64,000 bases of DNA from assembly GCF_044597725.1 (NCBI RefSeq), contig NZ_CP139003.1:3100001-3164000 (forward strand). The letters are read 5' to 3'. The stretch comes from Bermanella sp044597725. GTDB lineage: Bacteria; Pseudomonadota; Gammaproteobacteria; Pseudomonadales; Oceanobacteraceae. The notes beneath the pieces are model-generated. The model was not told the DNA's origin. It made no database searches and was given only the letters and a program-made list of their open reading frames with translations. Position numbers and translations under genes: made by a program. This document shows, one piece after another, positions 25,271 through 34,557 of this stretch (its first letter is position 1; each line of letters starts with the position of its first letter).

Positions 25271-25699
25271 TTAAACCTTAAGCTCTTGTGGTTGTTGTGC
25301 AGTGTGTGGATGCTCAGTACCAGCATACACTTTTAATTTACCGTACATTGCACGACCAAGAGGGTTTCTAGGAAGCATGCCTTTAACAGCCAATTCAACA
25401 ACTCGACCAGGCTTACGCGCCTGAAGATCGCTGAAGTTTATTTCACGTATGCCACCAGGATAACCAGTGTGACGGTAATACATCTTGTCTTGCGACTTTT
25501 TACCTGTAACCGCTACTTTATCGGCATTGATTACTACGATGTAGTCACCAGTGTCGACGTGCGGCGTGTATTCAGGCTTGTGCTTACCGCGTAAACGGCT
25601 CGCGATCTCAGTGGCCAAACGACCTAGAGCAACGCCTTCGGCGTCAATTACAAACCACTCACGTTTTACGGTTTCGGGTTTTGCAGTATAAGTTTTCAT
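25271..25699 (-). CDS. rplM: 50S ribosomal protein L13
   Basis: Early-assembly large-subunit protein, 142 residues, with the typical WFVIDAEGVALGRLATEIA (about 15-33) and MLPRNPLGRAMYGKLKVYAG (about 108-127) blocks. It leads the rplM-rpsI operon. The mRNA leader contains a perfect 6-bp hairpin 26-47 nt upstream of the start. In E. coli L13 represses its own operon through the leader, so this could be the operator; that is inference. Confidence 0.99.
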   Translation of the reverse strand: MKTYTAKPETVKREWFVIDAEGVALGRLATEIASRLRGKHKPEYTPHVDTGDYIVVINADKVAVTGKKSQDKMYYRHTGYPGGIREINFSDLQARKPGRVVELAVKGMLPRNPLGRAMYGKLKVYAGTEHPHTAQQPQELKV

Positions 25700-25724
25700 A
25701 ATATTAATTCCGCCTAATCAGCAT

Positions 25725-25746
25725 GTTACCAAAAACAACCGGTAAC
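25725..25746 (-). promoter_or_regulatory. Hairpin in the rplM leader
   Basis: GTTACC (25725-25730) and GGTAAC (25741-25746) pair perfectly in the transcript leader, ending about 26 nt before the rplM ATG. It is a candidate for autogenous control by L13. Confidence 0.45.
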
Positions 25747-25861
25747 CCAGAGGGGCAACACAGTGTTAGGGCTTCGTCTTGGGGAAACGATGGCGGCGGA
25801 TTATACAGAACAAAAACGGGGATTTCACGTTTTTTTTCTTAACAGCATCCTAGCCACCAGT

Positions 25862-25889
25862 ACAAAGCAAAAGGGTCGACCAGCGACCC
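25862..25889 (-). terminator. Intrinsic terminator after rplS
   Basis: GGGTCG (25873-25878) pairs with CGACCC (25884-25889). On the minus strand the stem is followed by TTTTGCTTTG. It closes the rpsP-rimM-trmD-rplS operon. Confidence 0.85.
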
Positions 25890-25908
25890 TCTTGGCTAGC
25901 TCAGCAAA

Positions 25909-26271
25909 TTACTTGCTACCTAGCTTCTCTTTAATACGTGCAGACTTACCGCTACGCTCACGCAAGTAGTATAGTTTCGCCTTGCGAACATCACCACGAC
26001 GTTTCACTTCGATGCTATCTACAATTGGGCTGTGAGTTTGGAAAGTACGCTCAACGCCCACACCGCTTGAAATTTTACGCACGGTAAAGGCTGAGTTAAG
26101 ACCACGGTTACGCTTAGCGATTACCACACCTTCGTACGCCTGAAGACGCTCACGAGTGCCTTCTTTTACTTTAACTTGTACAACTACTGTATCACCGGCA
26201 CCAAATACAGGTACATCGGTTTTTAGTTGTGCAGACTCGAGAGCCTGGATAATTTTGTTTTTGCTGCTCAT
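25909..26271 (-). CDS. rplS: 50S ribosomal protein L19
   Basis: Large-subunit protein located at the 30S-50S interface. The 120-residue sequence has the L19 features FGAGDTVVVQVKVKEGTRERLQ (starting near 22), the FTVRKISSGVGVERTFQTHSP block and the KLYYLRERSGKSARIKEK tail. Last gene of the classical rpsP-rimM-trmD-rplS operon, 30 nt after trmD, followed by a terminator. Confidence 0.99.
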   Translation of the reverse strand: MSSKNKIIQALESAQLKTDVPVFGAGDTVVVQVKVKEGTRERLQAYEGVVIAKRNRGLNSAFTVRKISSGVGVERTFQTHSPIVDSIEVKRRGDVRKAKLYYLRERSGKSARIKEKLGSK

Positions 26272-26301
26272 GACTAGCTCCTAAAGTTGTTACGGATAGG
26301 T

Positions 26302-27054
26302 TCAAGTGTCGCCATGACCTTGAACTTCACGCTTATATTCTTGCAAAAGGGCCTGCTCTTCTTCACTGAGCTGCCTTTTTGCTAGCAGATCCGGTCTTCT
26401 TTGCCAGGTCCGCCCCAACGCCTGTTTCAGACGCCAACGTTTAATTTTTTCGTGATTACCACTGAGCAAAACATCGGGCACTTTACGCTCGCCATACATT
26501 TCTGGTCGCGTATAGTGAGGACAATCTAATAAGCCGTCGACAAATGAATCTTCGACTGCGCTCATATCATGCCCCAAAACCCCTGGCACCAAGCGAATGA
26601 CAGTGTCCATCACCACCATAGACGCCAGCTCTCCGCCACTTAGAACATAGTCACCTATGGATATTTCTTCATCCACATGCACCTCCAAGAGACGCTCGTC
26701 TATGCCTTCGTAACGGCCTGCCAAAAAGATTACACTCTCCTCTTTGGCAAGATTCTCTGCCTTCTCTTGAGTCAAGGTTTGACCCTGAGGCGACAAATAA
26801 ATCACTTTGCTCTTAGAACCCAGCTTGGCCTTAGCCGCCTCAATAGCAAACTTTAGCGGCTCTACCTTCATCAACATGCCTGGACCACCGCCATAAGGTC
26901 GGTCATCCACGGTTTGGTACTTGTCATGTGTGTAATCTCTAGGATTCCAACACTCAACCGATACCAACCCTTTACTAACAGCACGACTGGTTACACCAAA
27001 GTCTGTTAGTGCTTGGTACATCTCTGGAAATAGGGAGATGATGCCAAAGCGCAT
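26302..27054 (-). CDS. trmD: tRNA (guanine37-N1)-methyltransferase TrmD
   Basis: SPOUT-class methyltransferase that puts the m1G37 methyl group on tRNAs and so prevents +1 frameshifting. I start it at MRFGIISLFPEMY (27054), giving 250 residues; the longer open frame overlaps rimM and has no conserved features. Trefoil-knot S-adenosylmethionine-site motifs VIYLSPQGQ, LAGRYEGIDERL and ISIGDYVLSGGELA are all present. It starts 2 nt after the rimM stop. Confidence 0.98.
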   Translation of the reverse strand: MRFGIISLFPEMYQALTDFGVTSRAVSKGLVSVECWNPRDYTHDKYQTVDDRPYGGGPGMLMKVEPLKFAIEAAKAKLGSKSKVIYLSPQGQTLTQEKAENLAKEESVIFLAGRYEGIDERLLEVHVDEEISIGDYVLSGGELASMVVMDTVIRLVPGVLGHDMSAVEDSFVDGLLDCPHYTRPEMYGERKVPDVLLSGNHEKIKRWRLKQALGRTWQRRPDLLAKRQLSEEEQALLQEYKREVQGHGDT

Positions 27055-27056
27055 GA

Positions 27057-27590
27057 TTAGAATTCCGGATCCCAATCTACTCGAATCACACCTTGCTCGA
27101 GATCGACCTGCTGGACGCAATCCTTGGTATAAGGCAACCAACGCTCACGGCCATCAATACTTTCTTTAACGGCTTTAACAATCATTACGTCGTTATTGCC
27201 TGTGTTAAACAAGTAATCAACTCGCCCTAACACGGTGTCATCCGTGGTAACCACCAATAAATTCTCTAATTGGTGGTAATAAAACTCGCCTTCACCAAGC
27301 GCGGGAAGCACATCTTTACTGATGACTATATCCCATTGAGCATATTGCTCGTGTGCTTGATTTCGGTCATTGCATTGATCCAGCGCTGCAACCAACCCCT
27401 TGCCTTGGGTTCGCCATTCGCGGACCTTTGCCGGCTTAACTTGGCCCTCTTTTACGAGAAACCATTCGCCGTAAGAGAATACATTCTCTTTAGGTTCAGT
27501 GTAGCTATACACTTTCACCCAGCCTTTAATGCCATGCACTCCGCTGATTTTGCCAATTACGGTGAAATTTTCTGGAATACGCGTCATCAA
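27057..27590 (-). CDS. rimM: Ribosome maturation factor RimM
   Basis: Assembly factor for the 30S head that binds S19. The 177-residue protein has the N-terminal RimM domain with IGKISGVHGIKGWVKVYS (about 12-29) and a C-terminal PRC-barrel (about 100-175, LENLLVVTTDDTVLGRVDYL). It is second in the rpsP-rimM-trmD-rplS operon, 21 nt after rpsP. An internal start two codons in is possible (MM start). Confidence 0.98.
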   Translation of the reverse strand: MMTRIPENFTVIGKISGVHGIKGWVKVYSYTEPKENVFSYGEWFLVKEGQVKPAKVREWRTQGKGLVAALDQCNDRNQAHEQYAQWDIVISKDVLPALGEGEFYYHQLENLLVVTTDDTVLGRVDYLFNTGNNDVMIVKAVKESIDGRERWLPYTKDCVQQVDLEQGVIRVDWDPEF

Positions 27591-27611
27591 AGTGTCTTAT
27601 TACCTACTGAA

Positions 27612-27869
27612 TTAACCAGCTGCTTGTTGCTTTTTAGCTTCTTTAACAAGCTTCGCAACGCGGTCGCTAGTCTGAGCGCCTTTACTTACCCAATATTCGA
27701 TACGCTCAAGATCAACGCGTAAACGCTCTTCTTGGCCACGAGCAACAGGGTTAAAAAAACCTACTCGTTCAATGAAGCGGCCGTCGCGTGGGAAACGCTG
27801 ATCCGCTACAGACAAATGATAAAATGGACGTTTTTTAGAGCCACTACGGGCTAATCGAATCACTACCAT
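27612..27869 (-). CDS. rpsP: 30S ribosomal protein S16
   Basis: Small-subunit assembly protein, 85 residues from MVVIRLARSGSKKRPFYH (start 27869); the in-frame extension upstream is not conserved and is rejected. The FNPVARGQEERLRVDLERIEYWVSKGAQ region is typical. First gene of the rpsP operon. The promoter must lie in 27870-28024, where several AT-rich hexamers are seen but none stands out. Confidence 0.98.
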   Translation of the reverse strand: MVVIRLARSGSKKRPFYHLSVADQRFPRDGRFIERVGFFNPVARGQEERLRVDLERIEYWVSKGAQTSDRVAKLVKEAKKQQAAG

Positions 27870-28024
27870 GCGACAGTGCCTTCTCCAATTGGGTAGGTTT
27901 TGGTATCGCCTACCGTTCAACATCGCACCTCGCTTCCTATTACTAAAAAGCCAGATGCACTATAAGGGGCGCGTATTGTATAGGGATTACACTAGAAAAG
28001 AAAGAGGCAGATGCTCGCCTAACA

Positions 28025-29656
28025 CTAAACCCCTGCTCGCCAGCCATTGGTGATAGGATAGCGACGATCTCGGCCAAATCCACGCTGGGTTAAACGCACG
28101 CCAATAGGTGCCTGACGGCGCTTATACTCGTTTACGTCCACGAGGCGAATTACTCGATTAACATCTTCTTGTGCAAACCCTCCTTGAATGATTTGCTGTG
28201 CGCTTTGGTCTTCTTCGATGTATCGACGCAATATTTCATCTAAGACCGGGTAAGATGGCAAGGAATCTTCATCTACTTGGTCGGGTGCTAGTTCAGCCGA
28301 AGGCGGACGAGAAATAACCCGTGGAGGAATGACCTCTGTTATTGTATTACGGTAGCGTGATAGCTCAAATACAAGGGTTTTGTATACATCCTTCAATACA
28401 CCATACCCGCCAGCCATATCGCCATACAACGTAGCGTACCCCACCGCCATTTCGCTTTTGTTACCCGTCGTTAGTACCAAGTCGCCTTTTTTGTTGCTCA
28501 TTGCCATAAGCAATACACCGCGACAACGGCTTTGCAGATTTTCCTCCGTGGTATCAACGGGCAAGCCAGTAAACTCATCGACTAGCGTATGCATAAAAGC
28601 ATCATACATTGGCTCAATGGGCATTACCTTATATTCCACACCCAACCGGTTAGCTTCATCTTCGGCGTCGTGCAAGCTCATTTGAGAGGTGTACTTAAAC
28701 GGCATCATAATCGCTTTAACCCGATCCTTGCCCAAGGCATCAGCAGCAATGGTAAGGGTTAAGGCAGAATCAATACCACCTGACAACCCTAACAAAACCC
28801 CTTTAAAGCCGTTTTTATTAACGTAATCACGGGTCCCCACAACAAGGGCCTGATAAATACTTTCTAATCGTGGACGATGGGCTGCCAGCTCACCATTGAT
28901 CGCTTTTATACGCCCCTCTTCACTCACAAGTTCGGCGTAACCTAAAGTATCTTCATAACTTTGTAGGCGAACGCATGGTTCACCACGGGCATCAACAACA
29001 ACAGAGCCACCGTCAAACACCAACTCATCCTGCCCACCCACAAGATTGGTGTAAACAATAGGCATATCACCTTCTTTTGCACGCTCGCGTAAAAGCGATT
29101 CGCGCTGCTGCCCTTTATCAATATGGTATGGTGATGCGTTAAGATTAAGCATGCACTGGGCTCCTTCCTGGCGCGCTTGCGTCATAATGCCCGGCTGCCA
29201 AATATCCTCACAAATACTCAGCGCCATGGGGATACCCATAATTTCAACCACACAGGGTTTTGATCCCTCTGTGAAATACCTCTTTTCATCAAATACTTGG
29301 AAATTAGGAAGGTGTTGCTTGGTATACTCACCCAAACACTTTCCTTTAAAATAAACTCCAGCCATGTTCAGTAATTGGCCATGTACACGTTTAGGGTAAC
29401 CAATCACAGCGTATATTGGCAGACAAGCGTCTTTAATTGCAGCCAGCGCTTGCTCAGTGCGCACATCAATACTGGGGCGCAATAGCAGATCTTCAGGGGG
29501 ATAACCAACCAGCGTAAGCTCTGGAAAAACAATGACATGAGCACCTTGTTCAATTGCCTGCTCGCATTCTTGCAAGACACGCTTTGTATTGCCGTCAATA
29601 TCTCCTACAACGAGATTTAATTGCGCTAAACATACCGAAACTTTTTGCTCTGCCAC
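28025..29656 (-). CDS. nadE: Glutamine-dependent NAD+ synthetase
   Basis: Last step of NAD synthesis: amidates deamido-NAD using ammonia from glutamine. An N-terminal nitrilase-type glutaminase (about 1-260: FPELTLVGYP, the Lys in KQHLPNF, Cys in SICEDIW) is fused to the synthetase domain (about 275-543) with the PP-loop LSGGIDSALTL and TTGNKSEMAVGYATLYGDM. I prefer a GTG start at 29656 (VAEQKVSV), preceded by AAGGTAG, giving 543 residues; an ATG at 29764 would add 36 residues and overlap pilS. Monocistronic, divergent from pilS. Confidence 0.95.
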   Translation of the reverse strand: MAEQKVSVCLAQLNLVVGDIDGNTKRVLQECEQAIEQGAHVIVFPELTLVGYPPEDLLLRPSIDVRTEQALAAIKDACLPIYAVIGYPKRVHGQLLNMAGVYFKGKCLGEYTKQHLPNFQVFDEKRYFTEGSKPCVVEIMGIPMALSICEDIWQPGIMTQARQEGAQCMLNLNASPYHIDKGQQRESLLRERAKEGDMPIVYTNLVGGQDELVFDGGSVVVDARGEPCVRLQSYEDTLGYAELVSEEGRIKAINGELAAHRPRLESIYQALVVGTRDYVNKNGFKGVLLGLSGGIDSALTLTIAADALGKDRVKAIMMPFKYTSQMSLHDAEDEANRLGVEYKVMPIEPMYDAFMHTLVDEFTGLPVDTTEENLQSRCRGVLLMAMSNKKGDLVLTTGNKSEMAVGYATLYGDMAGGYGVLKDVYKTLVFELSRYRNTITEVIPPRVISRPPSAELAPDQVDEDSLPSYPVLDEILRRYIEEDQSAQQIIQGGFAQEDVNRVIRLVDVNEYKRRQAPIGVRLTQRGFGRDRRYPITNGWRAGV

Positions 29657-29726
29657 TATGACTACCTTGATTCGAACCCTAAAAAGCCCGTATTCTGCGA
29701 GAATTACAGGTTTTCGGCAAATAAAA

Positions 29727-31274
29727 ATGCACGCACATACAGACCCTAGACCCCTTTCTCGCATCTATGCCTATTTTTCTTTTGGCTTGGCGTGCATGTT
29801 TTTCGGGTTTTATTTCTTTGAAGAACAACTTAATTGGTGGCAAAGCCCCGCCCCCAAAATTTTACCTATAGCATTATCAGCCTATATGGCCATGGCTATC
29901 GCGAACTTAATTAAGGCATACCGCTATGCACCTGTTCCAAGCGAGAGTTACCACATTACACTGCTTACAGAAATTCTTTCTATTAGCTTTTTATTATTGT
30001 TTTTAGCCCCCAAACAATGGGACTTAGCCCTGATTTTACTGCTCAATGTGGGCCTAGCTAGCACACTTGTTAAACAACGTTTCGGTTATTTTTTAGCTGC
30101 AATGGCCACCATTATGGTGCTTAGCCACACATGGATTCATGGTGATCAACAGGTAACCGATCAATTACTTAGTAGCACGCTTATAAGTATTTTATTTTTC
30201 TTGGAGGTATTTGTTATTCAAGGCTTAAAGGTCCGCTTGAGCGAAGCGCAAAGTGAAGCCAGGGACTCGCAAAGTCGACTATTAAGCGTTGCTAGGATCA
30301 ATGACATTATTATTGAGCGCATGCAAACGGGAGTTTGCTTAGTTGATCACACAGGTACGGTACTGCGGGTAAACAGGGCTGGGCAAGAGCGACTTGGTAA
30401 CATAAAAGCAGGCGTGAGCTTACCCTTACCTATAGCTGAACGCTTAATTTATTGGCAGCACCACCAGCTGCAAAATCTAGATACGGTGGACATCACTCAA
30501 CATAAGCCAGATGCACAGCCAATCATTATTAATTTTGCCAATATCGATGCTCGCTCTACTCTCATATTTATTGAAGATAAGGACACCATTACACGCCGAG
30601 CCAGCCAGTTTAAACTCTCTTCCATGGCACGAATGGCGGCGAGTATCGCCCACGAAATTCGCAATCCTCTGAATGCGATTAGCCACGCAGCACAATTACT
30701 TGAAGAAAGCCCCCAGCTCAATCATGAAGATCAAGAGCTATGCGACATCATTATTAATCAGAGCTCTCGCATGGAAAGCATCATTCAAAATGTGCTACAA
30801 ATCTCCAAACGCAAAACCAGCACCCCCCAATGGTTAAACCTAAATGGCTGGCTAAAACAATTTGAACAGGATTTTTGTCATCAGTATCCTGTTGCCATCA
30901 AGTTAGACGTCGCACCCGCAGATATTCGATTTGACCCCTCACAGTTTCATCAGGTTATGTGGAATATTTGTCTCAATGCCATTCACTATGGCGGTGCCTC
31001 CCTCGAAGAACCCATCTTCTTGCACAGCAATGAACATATGGGCGTTGTATCTCTATTCATCCAAGATTCTGGCCCTGGGGTTTCAAACAAAGAAGAAGAG
31101 TTTTTATTTGAACCTTTTCACACCACCTCGGCACAAGGAACAGGACTTGGTTTATATCTAGCCAAAGAGCTATGTGAAGCAAACCAAGCCAAAATTCGGT
31201 ATCATAAACACCAAGATTTAAACACAGCACCCACCACGGGTGCATGCTTTGAAATACGATTCGCACAAACTTAG
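29727..31274 (+). CDS. pilS: Type IV pilus sensor histidine kinase PilS
   Basis: Membrane sensor kinase that with PilR controls pilin transcription. About 516 residues from MHAHTDPRPLSRIYAYF (29727); upstream ATGs exist but overlap nadE. The N-terminal half has six hydrophobic segments (about 14-165), followed by a coiled linker, a PAS domain (about 190-300), the H-box SIAHEIRNPLNA (His around 331) and an HATPase with DSGPGV and GTGLGLYLAKEL. Position immediately before pilR and the minor-pilin operon supports the name. Confidence 0.93.
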   Translation: MHAHTDPRPLSRIYAYFSFGLACMFFGFYFFEEQLNWWQSPAPKILPIALSAYMAMAIANLIKAYRYAPVPSESYHITLLTEILSISFLLLFLAPKQWDLALILLLNVGLASTLVKQRFGYFLAAMATIMVLSHTWIHGDQQVTDQLLSSTLISILFFLEVFVIQGLKVRLSEAQSEARDSQSRLLSVARINDIIIERMQTGVCLVDHTGTVLRVNRAGQERLGNIKAGVSLPLPIAERLIYWQHHQLQNLDTVDITQHKPDAQPIIINFANIDARSTLIFIEDKDTITRRASQFKLSSMARMAASIAHEIRNPLNAISHAAQLLEESPQLNHEDQELCDIIINQSSRMESIIQNVLQISKRKTSTPQWLNLNGWLKQFEQDFCHQYPVAIKLDVAPADIRFDPSQFHQVMWNICLNAIHYGGASLEEPIFLHSNEHMGVVSLFIQDSGPGVSNKEEEFLFEPFHTTSAQGTGLGLYLAKELCEANQAKIRYHKHQDLNTAPTTGACFEIRFAQT

Positions 31275-31290
31275 TCATACTAGGCCTATT

Positions 31291-32634
31291 ATGCAGCGCA
31301 TTCTCATTCTCGACGACGAACCCGATATACTAAATTTGTTTTTGTTAACCATTAAGCGAATGGGACTTGAGGCGACAACTGCAAAAACCTTAGCCGAAGC
31401 TAAGCAAGCGCTAAATGATCAAGAGTTTGTACTATGCCTTACCGATATGCGCCTACCAGATGGTTCGGGTATGGATTTAATCAAATACATGCAAAAGCAT
31501 TTCCCTAAACTGCCCATTGTTATGATTACCGCATACGGCAGCATGGATGTTGCTATAGAAGCTATGAAGCATGGTGCCTTTGACTTTTTATCCAAGCCTG
31601 TTGAGCTGGATAAACTACGTTCAATTATAGAAAGCGCCATTAGCTTAGATGAGCAAAGCAGTGAGCAAGACACCAGCCTCGATACCGGAATTATTGGTTA
31701 CTCGAAGAACATAGACAAACTACACAAACAAATTCAGAAAGTCGCTCGAAGCCATGCTCCGGTGTTCATTCATGGCGAATCAGGCTCCGGCAAAGAGCTG
31801 GTTGCGCGGGCTATTCACAACCTAAGCCCCCGCGGTGAAAAGCCCTTTATTACCGTAAATTGCGGAGCAATCCCTTCTGAGCTCATGGAAAGTGAATTTT
31901 TTGGCCATAAAAAAGGTGCCTTTACCGGCGCCAGCAATAATAAAGATGGTTTTTTCCAAGCGGCAAATGGAGGCACACTATTCTTGGATGAAGTAGCAGA
32001 TTTACCTCTGGCTATGCAGGTCAAATTACTGAGAGCAATACAAGAAAGTGTTGTACGACCCGTGGGTAGTGAAAATGAGCAAAAAGTGGATGTCCGCATT
32101 TTATCTGCCAGCCACAAAGATTTACAAAAACAGGTGCGCGACCAACAGTTTCGAGAAGACTTATTTTATCGCCTTGATGTGATTCGCATAGAAGTACCCG
32201 CTTTGCGACAACGCTTAGACGATATACCCGTTTTAGCGCAATTCATTCTAGAGAGACTGACTAAGTCTTTGGATATGCAAGACATGACCTTGGCATCCAA
32301 TGCGATTAAGGCTCTTCAAGATTATCCCTTTCCTGGCAATGTACGAGAGTTGGAAAACATCCTACAGCGCGCCATAACATTATGTGATAACAGCGTAATA
32401 GAAGAATCTGATTTACAATTAAACGCCGCCCCTCAAGCAGCGGCACAGCAAGATAGCTCTCATAACTCGTTACCCGCTGGTATGACATTGGAAGAATATC
32501 TCGAAAACATCGAGCGAGATATTATTGAACAAGCTCTGGCGCAATGCAGATGGAATAAAACAGCTACGGCCGAGCAACTAGGTATGAGTTTTCGCTCGCT
32601 CCGCTATCGCCTGAAAAAACTCAAAATAGATTAA
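31291..32634 (+). CDS. pilR: Sigma-54-dependent response regulator PilR
   Basis: NtrC-type activator of pilin genes. I start it at MQRILILDDEPD (31291), giving 447 residues. Receiver domain with Asp52 as phospho-acceptor (TDMRLP), AAA+ domain with Walker A GESGSGKE (162-169), the sigma-54 contact loop GAFTGA (209-214) and Walker B GGTLFLDEV (228-236), and a C-terminal Fis-type helix-turn-helix (NKTATAEQLGMSFRSLRYRL). It starts 16 nt after pilS, so they form one transcript. Confidence 0.96.
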   Translation: MQRILILDDEPDILNLFLLTIKRMGLEATTAKTLAEAKQALNDQEFVLCLTDMRLPDGSGMDLIKYMQKHFPKLPIVMITAYGSMDVAIEAMKHGAFDFLSKPVELDKLRSIIESAISLDEQSSEQDTSLDTGIIGYSKNIDKLHKQIQKVARSHAPVFIHGESGSGKELVARAIHNLSPRGEKPFITVNCGAIPSELMESEFFGHKKGAFTGASNNKDGFFQAANGGTLFLDEVADLPLAMQVKLLRAIQESVVRPVGSENEQKVDVRILSASHKDLQKQVRDQQFREDLFYRLDVIRIEVPALRQRLDDIPVLAQFILERLTKSLDMQDMTLASNAIKALQDYPFPGNVRELENILQRAITLCDNSVIEESDLQLNAAPQAAAQQDSSHNSLPAGMTLEEYLENIERDIIEQALAQCRWNKTATAEQLGMSFRSLRYRLKKLKID

Positions 32635-32710
32635 ATTTCATACAAAAATCCGATTTCATCTTAATTCCCTCACCCTATACTGTCCTCGCCATTAAACACG
32701 GAGTGTTCAA

Positions 32711-33304
32711 ATGCGAGAATGTATTCAAGGAAGAATTTGTGGGGCGTCTTGGAAGGCATCCCGAGGCTTTACAATGGTGGAATTGTTAACCGTTACTATT
32801 TTATTTGCCATTATCGCAACGGCAGCACTGCCCAACCTCACTCAATGGACACAACGTTATCAAGCCATTGATCAAGTGCGCAGTTTACATCTAGCGCTAA
32901 ACACGGCACGCAATAAAGCATTAATTGATCAAAGAGCCGTTACTGTGTGTCCCATGCTAAATAACCGTTGTATCGAAGACTGGAACCGGGACTTGTCAGT
33001 ATTTATCGATGCCAACAACAATTTAGAACTGGACGTCAACGAAACCATCTATCTAAATACCAGTAGCAACAGACGCATTGGAGACTGGATTACAAGGGGG
33101 TCAACTGGCAACCGTATTCGCTTTAACTACATGGGCCATGCTTATAATCACTCCACTACCTTTGTATTTTGCCCCGAAAGCGACAATCTCAATCATGCAC
33201 GACAAGTCATAATAAGCTTCCAAGGTCGCATTCGTACTCAAAAATACCTATCACGAGCGGGCACACCCTACTCAAACCTTGGCAACCTAACTTGTAATGT
33301 GTGA
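32711..33304 (+). CDS. fimT: Minor pseudopilin FimT (GspH family)
   Basis: Type IV pilin-like protein; P. aeruginosa FimT and its homologues sit in the minor-pilin cluster and some bind DNA during uptake. The 197-residue protein has a 19-residue charged leader cut before Phe in RGFTMVELL, a hydrophobic helix (about 20-45) and a GspH-type domain with Cys pairs (CPMLNNRC, CPE...C). It starts 76 nt after pilR, with a GGAG ribosome-binding site at the correct distance, and probably begins the minor-pilin operon. Confidence 0.9.
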   Translation: MRECIQGRICGASWKASRGFTMVELLTVTILFAIIATAALPNLTQWTQRYQAIDQVRSLHLALNTARNKALIDQRAVTVCPMLNNRCIEDWNRDLSVFIDANNNLELDVNETIYLNTSSNRRIGDWITRGSTGNRIRFNYMGHAYNHSTTFVFCPESDNLNHARQVIISFQGRIRTQKYLSRAGTPYSNLGNLTCNV

Positions 33305-33435
33305 ATCTGGGCACAGTTTAACCTCAGGGCATGCCGCTCGAACTGCTTTATATACCGCTTATCTATCCACCATGGCAGTATTAGTGACTTTGATTTGTAA
33401 TAGAATCAGAGTACTTACACTAGATTTGGATGGCT

Positions 33436-33927
33436 ATGAAAAAACAGTCAGGATTCACACTTATCGAGCTGATGATCGTAACGATTATTTTTGCCATTAT
33501 TGCGGCGGCGGCTGTGCCTTCGTTTCAATCAATGTTTGGCCGTAAAAACCTCGAATCGGTTGGTAAGCAATTCCAGCTTAGTTTACGTATGGCGCGAGCG
33601 GAAGCATCCCAACGTGGGGTTCCGGTACGAATACGCCCGAGCGAAGCAAGTGATAATTGGGCAGATGGATGGCAGCTCTATTTTATCAATGCCAGTGGCG
33701 ATGAAGAAATTATTCGTCAGTTCTCTGAAATCCCTAGTAGCGCAACGTTTACCAGTGATCGTTTTAACAGAGGCGATCCACTAATCATATTACCCAATGG
33801 TCAAGCCACCAATGTTGGGTCCTTTACCCTTGGTTACAACAACTGTAAAGATGCGACCCATGACCGCGGCTACCAAGTACTTATCTCCGGTCTAGTAAAT
33901 ACAAGTAAACTGGCGTGTGATCGCTAA
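33436..33927 (+). CDS. fimU: Minor pilin FimU (GspH family)
   Basis: Component of the priming complex at the pilus tip with PilV, PilW and PilX. Prepilin leader MKKQSG is cut before FTLIELMIVTIIF; a GspH domain follows, with a C-terminal Cys pair (NNCKDATHDRG...LACDR). I choose the ATG at 33436, which has TTTGGA five bases upstream, over the ATG two codons earlier; length 163 residues. The 131-nt gap after fimT holds no gene I can support. Confidence 0.9.
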   Translation: MKKQSGFTLIELMIVTIIFAIIAAAAVPSFQSMFGRKNLESVGKQFQLSLRMARAEASQRGVPVRIRPSEASDNWADGWQLYFINASGDEEIIRQFSEIPSSATFTSDRFNRGDPLIILPNGQATNVGSFTLGYNNCKDATHDRGYQVLISGLVNTSKLACDR

Positions 33928-33948
33928 AACGAATAAATGAGGCCATAT

Positions 33949-34557
33949 ATGAATACACATAAAAAACAGTCTGGCTTCGCCATGATGGAGGTCATCGTTA
34001 CAGCAGCGGTGATTGCTATTGGTGTTTCTGGCATGGGTGTTTTACTACTTAAATCCATTCAAGGTACGCAAGACACTGCGCAACAGTCTCAAGCCATGTG
34101 GATTGTAGAAGATTTTGCTGGTCGTATTCGCTCCAATAGCATAGGTGCACGTGCAGGCCACTATGAGGTTAACCAACAACCTGATTGTAGCGTTAAACCT
34201 GCTAAAATTTGTGCTGATCATCGAGACAAAGACGATAAACTAGTAAAGGGTGAGATTTGCGATGGTGGTGATCATGAAGTGAATGAAGGACAAGAAATGG
34301 CAATTTATGACCGTTGGATTACCGCCTGTGGATTAAACCCCAATATATATAGCTCCCCTGCTGATTTCATGGCAAACCCACAACTGAACTCGACCTGCAT
34401 TGAAAATAGTACTCGCATTAGTACACCAACAAATAACCCAGACTGCATAAAATACGAAATTGAATTAACGTGGGAAACACGTATTAAAAAAGGGGCAGAA
34501 GCGGAAGCTGACCGAGTTTATGAAAATAGCTATAGCACTATCGTGGAGGTGAACTAA
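33949..34557 (+). CDS. pilV: Minor pilin PilV
   Basis: Pilus-tip priming protein. From the ATG at 33949 (GAGG seven bases before it) the 202-residue product has the leader MNTHKKQSG, cut before FAMMEVIVTAAVIAIG, and then a Cys-rich C-terminal domain. The second position after cleavage is Ala and residue +5 is Glu, as needed for prepilin peptidase substrates. An upstream in-frame ATG (33937) adds four residues. It overlaps pilW by the TAATG junction. Confidence 0.92.
   Translation: MNTHKKQSGFAMMEVIVTAAVIAIGVSGMGVLLLKSIQGTQDTAQQSQAMWIVEDFAGRIRSNSIGARAGHYEVNQQPDCSVKPAKICADHRDKDDKLVKGEICDGGDHEVNEGQEMAIYDRWITACGLNPNIYSSPADFMANPQLNSTCIENSTRISTPTNNPDCIKYEIELTWETRIKKGAEAEADRVYENSYSTIVEVN

Noticed and set aside
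32653..32681. TATACT as a -10 box for the fimT operon
   Set aside because: The -10 is good but no acceptable -35 lies at the right spacing; co-transcription with pilSR cannot be ruled out.
33297..33545. Open frame of 82 codons overlapping fimT and fimU
   Set aside because: Most of its length is out of frame inside fimU, and the rest lacks coding character.
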